Below, piece after piece: positions 1-5,206 of a stretch of 5,658 nt of DNA. A program made the position numbers and the translations under genes. The notes below the pieces were generated by a model, which was given only the letters and a program-made list of their open reading frames with translations, was not told the DNA's origin and did not search any database. Origin of the DNA: an uncultured Oscillospiraceae bacterium. GTDB lineage: Bacteria > Bacillota > Clostridia > Oscillospirales > Oscillospiraceae. Location of the stretch: contig CAJLCG010000122.1 of assembly GCA_905205085.1 (NCBI GenBank), positions 1 through 5,658 of the forward strand, given 5' to 3'. The stretch's first letter is position 1. Each line of letters starts with the position of its first letter.

Positions 1-10
1 CTATATTGTA

Positions 11-1105
11 TTATTTTAGTTTGCCAGATTGAATGCGACGTTTCAGGTCGAACACTTTTTCTTCGATCTGAGCCATGACGGCGAGAAATTCTTTGTCCTC
101 CTTGCCGCTGGGATCATCCAAGCCCCAATCCTCCCGGTGGGAGCAGGGGAATGTGGGACACTGGACGTTGCAGCCCATGGTCACCACGATATCGACAGCC
201 GGCAGCTCCGAGAGGGGCTTGTTGTGCTGAGTCTGCTCCATGTCAATGCCGTGGACCTGCTTCATCAGCCGCACCGCGTCAGGATTGATGCGGGCGCCGG
301 GTTCGGTACCGGCAGAGAAGCTGTCAAACACGTCGCTGGCCAGTTTTTTGCCCAGCGCCTCCGCCATCTGGCTGCGGCAGGAGTTGTGGACGCAGAGGAA
401 GGCTACCTTGGGCTTTTTGCGATTGAGGGCCGAGAAGGGACAGCGCTTACCGATGCACTGATTATTCCGGCTGCTGTAAGAGCAGACGGGAATGGTCCGC
501 TCCATCTCCACGCCCAGATGCTCCCGGGCAAAGTCAATGGCGGCCAGGATGGAGAGGAAGGAGTCCCGCTTGCAGCACCGGGGACCGCCCGCCTTGCCGA
601 TGCTGTCCAGCGCCCGGGCGGTCATCTGGTTGCTCAGACCCCAGGGCTCCCGGGCCAGGGGGGTAGATTCTGTGGCGATAGCCAGAAACTGCCCGGCACT
701 GATGCCTGCTCCGCAGGCTCCCCAAAAGCCGCAGGCCCCACCGGGAACCTCTTTGCCCCGGCTGTACATCTCCCGCAGCGCCTTCTCCAGATCCAAATCA
801 CCCCCGGCGTTTTTGTAGGCGGTGAGCAGGGCCGAGCCCACCATCACGTGGTGCTCCGGACCGTGCATATGGCAGAAGGGAAGGTCCATCATCCGCCGTA
901 CAATGGCCACAGGGTCCTTGGAGGTCTCGGCCAGGCACAGACCGAAGATGCTGTCCATCCCCTGGGTGTGGCAGTCGTTGCAGACATAATGGCCCTTTAC
1001 GCAGCGGGTTTTGCTGGGCTCTTTCTTATGGCAGATGGCGCACTCCATAACCTGGTCCTCTGCGAGGTATTCCAGCGGTGCCTTACAAATCAGACATCCT
1101 TCCAT
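11..1105 (-). CDS. DUF5714 domain fused to thioredoxin-type arsenate reductase (low-molecular-weight phosphatase fold)
   Basis: This is a two-domain protein of 364 residues. Residues 1-225 match my knowledge of DUF5714: Cys pairs at C4/C7, C22/C25 and C42/C45, then HMHGPEHH (79-86), PGGACGFWGACGAG (121-134), GGPRCCKR (173-180) and a C208/C217/C222 cluster. The density of conserved Cys and His suggests a metal or Fe-S site, which is inference; the function of DUF5714 is unknown to me. Residues 231-364 are an ArsC/LMW-phosphatase domain. The P-loop is CVHNSCR (C238 to R244) followed by SQMAEA, the second redox region is MGCNVQCP (C312, C316) with an extra C321, and the general-acid region is WGLDDPSG (D330/D331). 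These are the residues expected of a thioredoxin-coupled arsenate reductase. The start follows an AGGAGG site lying in the end of the upstream gene. It is the last gene seen in the run; TAA is followed by only 10 bases of window. No arsR, arsB or acr3 is nearby, so arsenate as substrate is not assured. Confidence 0.9.
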   Translation of the reverse strand: MEGCLICKAPLEYLAEDQVMECAICHKKEPSKTRCVKGHYVCNDCHTQGMDSIFGLCLAETSKDPVAIVRRMMDLPFCHMHGPEHHVMVGSALLTAYKNAGGDLDLEKALREMYSRGKEVPGGACGFWGACGAGISAGQFLAIATESTPLAREPWGLSNQMTARALDSIGKAGGPRCCKRDSFLSILAAIDFAREHLGVEMERTIPVCSYSSRNNQCIGKRCPFSALNRKKPKVAFLCVHNSCRSQMAEALGKKLASDVFDSFSAGTEPGARINPDAVRLMKQVHGIDMEQTQHNKPLSELPAVDIVVTMGCNVQCPTFPCSHREDWGLDDPSGKEDKEFLAVMAQIEEKVFDLKRRIQSGKLK

Positions 1106-1111
1106 GTATTA

Positions 1112-1624
1112 TTATCCTCCTGGTCTATTCATCTCTTTGAGCATCCGCTCCAACCCCAGTCCCAGCCCCTCAAAGCCCACGCACCGGCTTGGGCGGGTGT
1201 TGACTGCGTGGTCCAGCAGGGGCTGTGCCTGACTTGAAGGGTCCAGACATAGATCCAGAGCCAACACATCCTCCCAGGCCCGGTTGAGAAAGGCTACCTC
1301 CCGGCGGCCGTGAGTGCGGGCAATGGTTATATCATCTGCCCGATGCAGATAGTTCTCCACTTGATGGTTGGCAAATCCGGCAGCAGTGAGGCTGTCGGTC
1401 AATCCCTCCCGGAATAGGTCAGGAAGGTCCATCCACTGCATGGGCGAGACATCGTAGCGGACAAAGGTGTACCGGCTGTGGCAGTGGACAGCCAACAGAC
1501 ATTTGCATCCCCGCAGAGTGATGACATGCAGGTCCCAACAAAAGCACCGGTCCGGCTCTGTGCCGTAGTCCGGCGTTTTCCGCTTTAAAAATCGCTGGAG
1601 GGGAAAGGTCAGACCCAGTTCCAT
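1112..1624 (-). CDS. DUF6933-like protein of unknown function
   Basis: A 170-residue soluble protein with no signal peptide or membrane segment. The pattern resembles the DUF6933 family as I remember it: an N-terminal leucine-rich start, a strand reading LLAVHCHSRYTFVRYDV (43-59), then DLPDLFREGL (67-75 region), VENYLHRADD (89-98) and FLNRAWEDV (112-120). The family has no function known to me. This copy has a cluster of cysteines, C27, C29, C40, C42 and C48, in two CxC pairs near the N-terminus, which could hold a metal; that is inference. A Gly-rich tail (GFEGLGLGLER, 150-160) precedes the end. An AGGAG site lies 9 bases before the ATG, just after the acetyltransferase stop, and its own last codons carry the ribosome binding site of the next gene. 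The gene is certain from spacing and reading frame; the family name is less so. Confidence 0.75.
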   Translation of the reverse strand: MELGLTFPLQRFLKRKTPDYGTEPDRCFCWDLHVITLRGCKCLLAVHCHSRYTFVRYDVSPMQWMDLPDLFREGLTDSLTAAGFANHQVENYLHRADDITIARTHGRREVAFLNRAWEDVLALDLCLDPSSQAQPLLDHAVNTRPSRCVGFEGLGLGLERMLKEMNRPGG

Positions 1625-1639
1625 TGGCAGATTCTCCTG

Positions 1640-2278
1640 TTATGGCTGGATACGGCGGATCAGCTCCAAATCACCGCTGCACAGAGCCTCCAGGTTGCGG
1701 AATATCTTCTCCGGCTTCCAATCCCACCACCGGAGCTCCAGCAGATAATCTGTCAGTTCCTGGTTGAAGCGGGGATGGATCACACGGCAGGGATTTCCTG
1801 CTGCAATGGTGTAGGGCGGAATATCGCTGGACACCACAGAGTTGGCACCGATAATCGCCCCGTCGCCAATATGAACGCCGGGCAGGACCGTGACATGTTG
1901 TCCTATCCATACATCGTTACCTACCACAGTATCGCCCTTGAGGGGAAGTTCATCCAGTGTGGGAGTGCATTTCTCCCAGCCATGGGCGAAGATGTTGAAG
2001 GGGTAGGTGGTAACGGAGCTCATACGGTGGTTTGCGCCGTTCATCACAAATTCCACGCCCTTGCCGATGGCGCAAAATTTCCCGATGATCAGCTTATCCC
2101 CGATAAATTCGTAATGGTGCGTCACGTGGGATTCAAAGTCCTCGCCCCCGGTGGACGCATCATCATAGTAGGTATACTCTCCTACCTGAATATTGGGGCG
2201 GGTAATGATATTTTTGATGTAGCAGACACTGGGGATATTTTCATTGGGATGGACAGCATCCGGATTTGGTCCAAACAT
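1640..2278 (-). CDS. Vat-family streptogramin A-type O-acetyltransferase (hexapeptide-repeat xenobiotic acetyltransferase)
   Basis: A 212-residue left-handed beta-helix acetyltransferase. It closely follows the Vat layout: an N-terminal GPNP, VGEYTYYD (32-39), EFIGDKLIIGKFCAIGKGV (57-75), NGANHRM (80-86) with the presumed catalytic H84, TYPFNIFAHGWEK (91-103), then hexapeptide repeats GNDVWIG (120-126), PGVHIGDGAIIGANSVV (133-149), AAGNPCRVI (159-167) and the C-terminal RWWDW (183-187). Vat enzymes use acetyl-CoA to acetylate a hydroxyl of streptogramin A antibiotics; the active enzyme is a trimer in the cytoplasm. Its length is normal for the family. The loop after NHRM reads SSVT rather than the DGS of VatA/VatD, so it is best called a chromosomal relative and its real acceptor is open. 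A very strong AAGGAGG site overlaps the upstream stop. It shares the packed operon with redox genes and no mobile-element gene is nearby. Confidence 0.88.
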   Translation of the reverse strand: MFGPNPDAVHPNENIPSVCYIKNIITRPNIQVGEYTYYDDASTGGEDFESHVTHHYEFIGDKLIIGKFCAIGKGVEFVMNGANHRMSSVTTYPFNIFAHGWEKCTPTLDELPLKGDTVVGNDVWIGQHVTVLPGVHIGDGAIIGANSVVSSDIPPYTIAAGNPCRVIHPRFNQELTDYLLELRWWDWKPEKIFRNLEALCSGDLELIRRIQP

Positions 2279-2285
2279 TATGGAA

Positions 2286-2292
2286 CCTCCTT
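2286..2292 (-). promoter_or_regulatory. Strong ribosome binding site of the Vat-like gene
   Basis: AAGGAGG lies 7 bases before the ATG at 2278 and overlaps the flavodoxin TAA at 2291-2293. It is the best Shine-Dalgarno match I saw in the window and fixes the acetyltransferase start. Confidence 0.8.
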
Positions 2293-2749
2293 ATTGGTCA
2301 GCCTTGTGTTCCTGAATCTTGTGGAAGAATTTACGGGCATTCTCCAGGTCCCGCTCGTTGGGATGGCCCTTGGCAATGCCGCCCACCAGCTTGAAAGGGC
2401 CAAAGGTGTCGTAGCCCTTGCAGCTGAATTCTCCCAGTACCGGGCAGTGCTTCTCCTTGGCAATCTCCGCCACGGCCTTCGCTCCGTTGCCCTTGGACCC
2501 GCCGTAGGTATAGACAAAGAATACCGGCTTACCCTGGGGCAGGTATTGCCGGGCAAAAGCTGCCACAGATTTTTGAAAGTCAAAGCCGTAGATGCCGGAG
2601 GCAAAGCCGATGCAGTCATAGTCCTCCAGTTGGACGGCTTGGCGGGTGGTCACGTCGATGAGATCCACCTCGCCCTCCCGCGCCATAGCCTCCAGAACTT
2701 TCCGGGTATTGCCATGGTGGCGGGAATAATAGCAGATGGCGGTTTTCAT
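2291..2749 (-). CDS. Short flavodoxin-family protein
   Basis: A 152-residue flavodoxin-fold protein expected to bind FMN and shuttle electrons in the cytoplasm. The phosphate-binding loop is SRHHGNTRK (9-17, with T15). The loops that flank the isoalloxazine ring are seen as FASGIYGFDF (49-58) and VYTYGGSKGNG (79-89). The tail has CKGYDTFGPF (110-119) and KGHPNERDLENARKF (127-141), a pattern I associate with small clostridial flavodoxin-family proteins; the chain is of short-flavodoxin length. The ATG overlaps the dehydrogenase stop by 4 bases (ATGA), and a GGAGG lies 10 bases upstream inside the dehydrogenase gene, so the two are probably translationally coupled. A functional link with the SDR (flavin and nicotinamide redox) is possible but is inferred only from the coupling. 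The partner reductase is not identified. Confidence 0.9.
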   Translation of the reverse strand: MKTAICYYSRHHGNTRKVLEAMAREGEVDLIDVTTRQAVQLEDYDCIGFASGIYGFDFQKSVAAFARQYLPQGKPVFFVYTYGGSKGNGAKAVAEIAKEKHCPVLGEFSCKGYDTFGPFKLVGGIAKGHPNERDLENARKFFHKIQEHKADQ

Positions 2750-3459
2750 GTGGTTTTGTCCTCCAGGGTCCAGCCAAAGTCGTTGTGGTAGATCATTTGG
2801 CGGGTCATGCCGCCGTCGATGCAGATGTTCTCCCCGGTAATGAAGCCCGCCTTGTCCGAGCAGAGGTAAAGCACCATGTTGGCGATATCCATGGGATTTC
2901 CCACCCGGCCGGCGGGCTGCTGATGGGCGTCCGGGCCTTGGTAGACGGTGTAGTCGGTGTCAATCCAGCCGGGGGAGACCGAATTTACCCGCACCTTGCC
3001 GCTGAGACTCACCGCCAGGGCGTGGGTCAGAGCAGAGATACCGCCCTTGGCGGCTGTGTAGCTCTCAGTTTGGGGCTGGCTCATCCGATCCCGGGAGGAG
3101 GAGATGTTGACGATGGCGCCGCCGGGAGCAAAGTGGGGGGCAAACAGTTTGGCCAGATAAAAGGGAGCGGTGACCCCCACCCGCAGGGCGTAGTTGAACT
3201 CCTCGTAGGTGCATGTATCGATGCCCTTCATCAGGGGCAGGGCGTTGTTTACCAGGTAGTCTACATGGCCGTAGTCGGCGATGACCTTGCGGGCGAAGTC
3301 CTCCAGAACCGTCTGGTCGGCCAGATCACCCACAAAGTAATCGTTGGGGAGCAGATCAATGACGCACACCTGAGCGCCTTCTTTCCGGAATTCCTCTGCA
3401 ATAGCCTTGCCGATCCCCTTGGCGCCGCCGGTGACGACAGCAACTTTGTTTTCAAACAT
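2746..3459 (-). CDS. Short-chain dehydrogenase/reductase (SDR), NAD(H)-type
   Basis: A 237-residue classical SDR with a Rossmann fold. The cofactor loop is TGGAKGIG (10-17), D35 ends the second strand (VCVID) and points to NAD(H) rather than NADP(H), and NNA is at 71-73. The catalytic residues are S121, Y134 and K138 in NISSSRDRMSQPQTESYTAAK, read here in two parts: the serine strand at 118-122 and YTAAK at 134-138. PGWIDTDY (163-170) and the C-terminal ENICIDGG (210-217) are also typical. The position aligned with the tetrad Asn of helix 4 (N110 of E. coli FabG) is Gly (G95, in LRVGVTAPF). The start follows GAGGAGG at 7 bases, and that site overlaps the upstream stop. It overlaps the flavodoxin by 4 bases. 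The substrate cannot be named from the sequence. Confidence 0.93.
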   Translation of the reverse strand: MFENKVAVVTGGAKGIGKAIAEEFRKEGAQVCVIDLLPNDYFVGDLADQTVLEDFARKVIADYGHVDYLVNNALPLMKGIDTCTYEEFNYALRVGVTAPFYLAKLFAPHFAPGGAIVNISSSRDRMSQPQTESYTAAKGGISALTHALAVSLSGKVRVNSVSPGWIDTDYTVYQGPDAHQQPAGRVGNPMDIANMVLYLCSDKAGFITGENICIDGGMTRQMIYHNDFGWTLEDKTT

Positions 3460-3471
3460 CGTCTTTCCTCC

Positions 3472-3786
3472 TCAGTCTGCGTCCTCGTCCAAAGCCTCCA
3501 CCAAGAAACTGACGGGACGGAACCCGTCATTGCAGGAGAGCATGGCGGATTTGGAATTTTTCATCCAGCCGTCGTAGAAGTTTTCCCCGCCGTGGCTCAG
3601 AGCCAGCACGAAGGGGGAGAGGGTATCCCATGCACTTTGACAAAATCCCTCCGGCTTTTCCCAGCCGTTGGCGATGAAGACCTGTCCTTCCTCCATGTCG
3701 CAGGCGTGGGAGATGGGGTTCTCGTACTGGGCCATCAGGTCCTCGTACTGGGTGATACGCATGACGGTGATTTTACACTTTTTCAT
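3472..3786 (-). CDS. TIGR04076 family protein
   Basis: A 104-residue protein whose conserved points match TIGR04076 as I know it: an N-terminal KCKITV (3-8), EDL near 15-17, EGQVF (33-37), PEGFC (45-49), an Ala-Trp at 52-53, LALSHGG (61-67), a Trp at 74, SCNDGFRPV (84-92) and a hydrophobic final strand. Four cysteines remain (C4, C29, C49, C85), of which C4, C49 and C85 sit in conserved-looking spots; a metal or redox role is only a guess. No function is known to me. The acidic tail (ALDEDAD) is outside the usual core. The ATG overlaps the deformylase-like stop by 4 bases, and a GAGGG inside the end of that gene serves as ribosome binding site, so the two are likely coupled in translation. 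A GAGGAGG around its own stop feeds the SDR gene. Confidence 0.88.
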   Translation of the reverse strand: MKKCKITVMRITQYEDLMAQYENPISHACDMEEGQVFIANGWEKPEGFCQSAWDTLSPFVLALSHGGENFYDGWMKNSKSAMLSCNDGFRPVSFLVEALDEDAD

Positions 3787-4193
3787 ATGATAATGCCCTC
3801 GCAGTGGTCGATCTCATGCTGAATGATCTGAGCGGTCCAGCCGGTAAAGGTTTTCAGCCGTTCCTGGAATTTCTCATTCTGCCAGCGCACCTTAATGGAG
3901 TTCCAACGCTTGGCCGGACGGATGCCGGTAAGGGAGAGACAGCCCTCTTCCGCATCGTAGGGCCCGGATTTTTTGATGATCTCCGGATTGAACATGACCA
4001 TGTATTTGCCCTCGTTGTCAAAGGCGATGATGCGCTTGTTCACGCCGATCATGTTAGCGGCCATGCCAACGCAGCCGGCCTTGTGATGCTCCAGGGTCTC
4101 CAGCAGGTCGGCGGCGATGGGAAGATCGTCCAATGTGGCGGGCTCCGCCTTCTGGGCCAAAAAGGCCTCGTCTTTGCAGATATCTCGAATCAT
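3783..4193 (-). CDS. def: Short peptide deformylase homologue with altered motif I
   Basis: A 136-residue member of the peptide deformylase family, metal hydrolases that remove formyl from the initiator Met. Motif II is EGCLS (83-87, C85 the metal ligand) and motif III is HEIDH (126-130, ligands H126 and H130, base E127). Motif I, normally GxGxAAxQ, reads GCVGMAANM (40-48): the catalytic Gln is Met48. The chain ends 6 residues after HEIDH, so the C-terminal helix of type 1 enzymes is absent. I recall small clostridial proteins annotated as peptide deformylase with this same GMAANMIGV loop, so it looks like a clade rather than a mutation. The frame stays open upstream to 4430, but that part overlaps the DUF1349 gene and is low-complexity Pro/Arg. 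The ATG at 4193 has AAGGAG 8 bases upstream and overlaps the DUF1349 stop by ATGA. A canonical copy probably exists elsewhere in the genome. Confidence 0.88.
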   Translation of the reverse strand: MIRDICKDEAFLAQKAEPATLDDLPIAADLLETLEHHKAGCVGMAANMIGVNKRIIAFDNEGKYMVMFNPEIIKKSGPYDAEEGCLSLTGIRPAKRWNSIKVRWQNEKFQERLKTFTGWTAQIIQHEIDHCEGIII

Positions 4194-4810
4194 AGTTGGT
4201 TCTCCTTGTCCGGCTGCTGACCGTCGTGGGCCTGCCACTGACACTCTGTGAGACGCATCTGGGAGAACACCGCCGTGAAGGAGGAGTCCTCCGGGGAACA
4301 GGCGTAGAGCCCGAAGCGGATGGCTCCGCCGCCCTTGCGCATATGGCAGATCCGCATCTGGTGGAAGGTGATTCCATCCTGGGAGCACTCGATCCGATAG
4401 TCGTCTTCGCGTCGGCTCAGGCGGTACCACATAGTGCGAATGCTGCCGTCGATGACGGTGGTGGCCCAGTCGGAATACCCGTCGTTTGTGACCACGCTTC
4501 CCAGATGCTGGAATGTCTCGTTTTCATACTCCACCGAGGCCTTGAGCCAATTTTCACTGTCCAGATACAGAACGATTCCACACTGATCAAAGCGGTGCTT
4601 ACTGTTGGTGAAATCGGTCTTGACCACAAAGCTGAAATAAGGTTCTTCCGTTTCCATCTGCAGGACCGGAGCGTTGTCGTTGCGGAAGTGATAGTAGGTA
4701 CGCTGCCACAGGTCAGTGTGGGGCTGTGTGGTGATCTCAATTTCTTCCTGGGAGATGCGATAATGCTCTGGTGATCTGGTCCAGACCAGCTTTTCTGTGT
4801 CAAAATTCAT
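4190..4810 (-). CDS. DUF1349 domain protein (concanavalin A-like fold)
   Basis: A 206-residue protein that reads as a DUF1349 family member throughout. Key points are the W10 strand, TDLWQRTYYHF (32-42), the central DQCGIVLYLDSENWLK (75-90) with VEYEN (93-97), GSVVTNDGYSDWA (104-116), RLSRREDDYRIECSQDG (130-146) and FGLYACSP (166-173). The family has a jelly-roll fold like concanavalin A lectins and is sometimes labelled as regulator of enolase after the yeast Ree1 relative; its bacterial role is not established to my knowledge. There is no signal peptide, so it should be cytoplasmic. A GGAGG site lies 7 bases before the ATG. It is the first intact gene after the promoter, behind the decayed AlkZ-related gene, and its stop overlaps the deformylase-like start by 4 bases. 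The last 20 or so residues are polar and probably disordered. Confidence 0.9.
   Translation of the reverse strand: MNFDTEKLVWTRSPEHYRISQEEIEITTQPHTDLWQRTYYHFRNDNAPVLQMETEEPYFSFVVKTDFTNSKHRFDQCGIVLYLDSENWLKASVEYENETFQHLGSVVTNDGYSDWATTVIDGSIRTMWYRLSRREDDYRIECSQDGITFHQMRICHMRKGGGAIRFGLYACSPEDSSFTAVFSQMRLTECQWQAHDGQQPDKENQL
4202..4207 (-). promoter_or_regulatory. Ribosome binding site deciding the deformylase-like start
   Basis: AAGGAG lies 8 bases before the ATG at 4193. It supports the short 136-residue protein over the longer open frame that runs up to 4430 through the DUF1349 gene. Confidence 0.75.
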
Positions 4811-4811
4811 G

Positions 4812-5130
4812 TCAATGCCTCCATATTATGAGATTGGACAGGGCTATCTCAGCGATTCCATCCCAGTACCGCCTGGAAAACTTGCCATAGGTCACCTGAC
4901 CGCTGCGAGAGATGAGCCGCCGCACTCCCAGGGGCCCTGCTCCGGGTCGCCGTACCACCAATCGCGGTCGGAGGCGTGCTCCTCGGCGGAAAATCCGGCA
5001 ATCTCATTTTGAAGAAAGGCAGAAAGCCAACTTCATTGCTCCAATGAATCAATTCCTGTCGGCTGCGGATACGGTAAGGATCATTCCAATCCATCCCTCG
5101 CATGATCCACTCGCCGTTTTCAACCGCCAT
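4812..5130 (-). pseudogene. Decayed AlkZ-related gene (two frameshifts, C-terminal part lost)
   Basis: The coding signal moves through three frames. Frame one begins at the ATG at 5130 and reads MAVENGEW, then DWNDPYRIRSRQELI and VGFLP. At about 5017-5018 one base seems to be missing: frame two continues as FLQNEIAGFSAEEHASD and WWYGDPEQGPWE. At about 4922-4924 a second base seems to be missing: frame three continues as RRLISRSGQVTYGKF, ending near 4878. Joined, this resembles what I recall of the AlkZ-related (winged-helix, DNA glycosylase-like) proteins of Firmicutes, with GFLPLF, WWxGDPE, WEWR and SGxVxYGKF in order. After YGKF the similarity stops; frame three runs on without recognisable sequence to TGA at 4812. 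The longer central and C-terminal part of the family is therefore missing. Sequencing error could explain the frameshifts but not the truncation. The promoter and ribosome binding site in front are intact, so the remnant acts as the leader of the operon. The family name is from memory. Confidence 0.65.
4818..4822 (-). promoter_or_regulatory. Ribosome binding site of the DUF1349 gene
   Basis: GGAGG lies 7 bases before the ATG at 4810. It falls inside the tail of the pseudogene, so translation of DUF1349 need not depend on the broken gene upstream. Confidence 0.7.
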
Positions 5131-5136
5131 GACATA

Positions 5137-5142
5137 CACCTC
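5137..5142 (-). promoter_or_regulatory. Ribosome binding site of the decayed AlkZ-related gene
   Basis: GAGGTG lies 6 bases before the ATG at 5130. It picks this start over the in-frame ATG at 5193, which lies upstream of the predicted -10 and would not be on the transcript. Confidence 0.6.
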
Positions 5143-5160
5143 GTCTCCCGGCTTATTACA

Positions 5161-5191
5161 GGCATTATAGCATAGGGAGGGGAGGAATGCC
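5161..5191. repeat. Short inverted repeat overlapping the promoter
   Basis: GGCATT at 5161-5166 and AATGCC at 5186-5191 form a perfect 6-base inverted repeat separated by 19 bases. One arm covers half of the -10 element and the other overlaps the -35 element. This could be an operator, but six bases can match by chance. No T-tract follows, so it does not look like a terminator. Confidence 0.3.
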
Positions 5192-5193
5192 AT
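5164..5193 (-). promoter_or_regulatory. Sigma-A-type promoter with extended -10, likely driving the whole operon
   Basis: Read on the minus strand, TGCTATAAT gives a perfect TATAAT at 5169-5164 with the TGn extension. An ATGGCA at 5193-5188 matches four of six positions of TTGACA at 18 bases spacing. Transcription would start near 5157, leaving a leader of roughly 27 bases before the ATG at 5130. It is the only gap over 20 bases in the window, which fits an operon promoter. The upstream gene ends at 5207 with no clear terminator, so read-through from it is also possible. Confidence 0.65.
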
Positions 5194-5206
5194 GGATGGA
5201 AGAATG

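Larger units (their letters stand above)
11..5157 (-). other. Probable single operon, nine reading units
   Basis: From the promoter at 5164-5193 leftward all genes share the strand. Junctions are 1 base (pseudogene to DUF1349), -4 (DUF1349 to deformylase-like), -4 (to TIGR04076), 12 (to SDR), -4 (to flavodoxin), 12 (to Vat-like), 15 (to DUF6933-like) and 6 (to the DUF5714-ArsC fusion). Each gene has a purine-rich ribosome binding site, often inside the end of the preceding gene. I saw no internal promoter or terminator, though an internal promoter inside coding sequence would be hard to see. Confidence 0.7.

Noticed and set aside
29..1237. A long open frame (402 codons) on the plus strand, antisense to the DUF5714-ArsC gene
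   Set aside because: It is the complement of a well-recognised gene, shows no family resemblance and spans two real genes. Long antisense frames are common opposite GC-rich coding sequence.
1640..2278. Mobile resistance gene
   Set aside because: No transposase, integrase or terminal repeat is visible on either side, and the gene is packed into the operon with the same style of ribosome binding sites as its neighbours.
1775..2791. A 338-codon plus-strand frame opposite the Vat-like and flavodoxin genes
   Set aside because: It crosses a gene boundary of the opposite strand and its translation, rich in Gly, Val and His, looks like nothing known; a shadow.
2785..3822. A 345-codon plus-strand frame opposite the SDR and TIGR04076 genes
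   Set aside because: Same reasoning: composition typical of antisense frames and no recognisable motif.
4194..4430. A 79-residue N-terminal extension of the deformylase-like protein
   Set aside because: It lies fully inside the DUF1349 gene in another frame, is Pro/Arg-rich, and a ribosome binding site and ATGA overlap support the start at 4193.
5131..5193. An upstream in-frame ATG at 5193 for the AlkZ-related remnant
   Set aside because: It falls within the -35 element of the predicted promoter and the added residues do not resemble the family; the ATG at 5130 has a ribosome binding site.
5161..5206. A terminator after the oxidoreductase gene
   Set aside because: The only inverted repeat has 6-base arms, a 19-base loop and no following T run.
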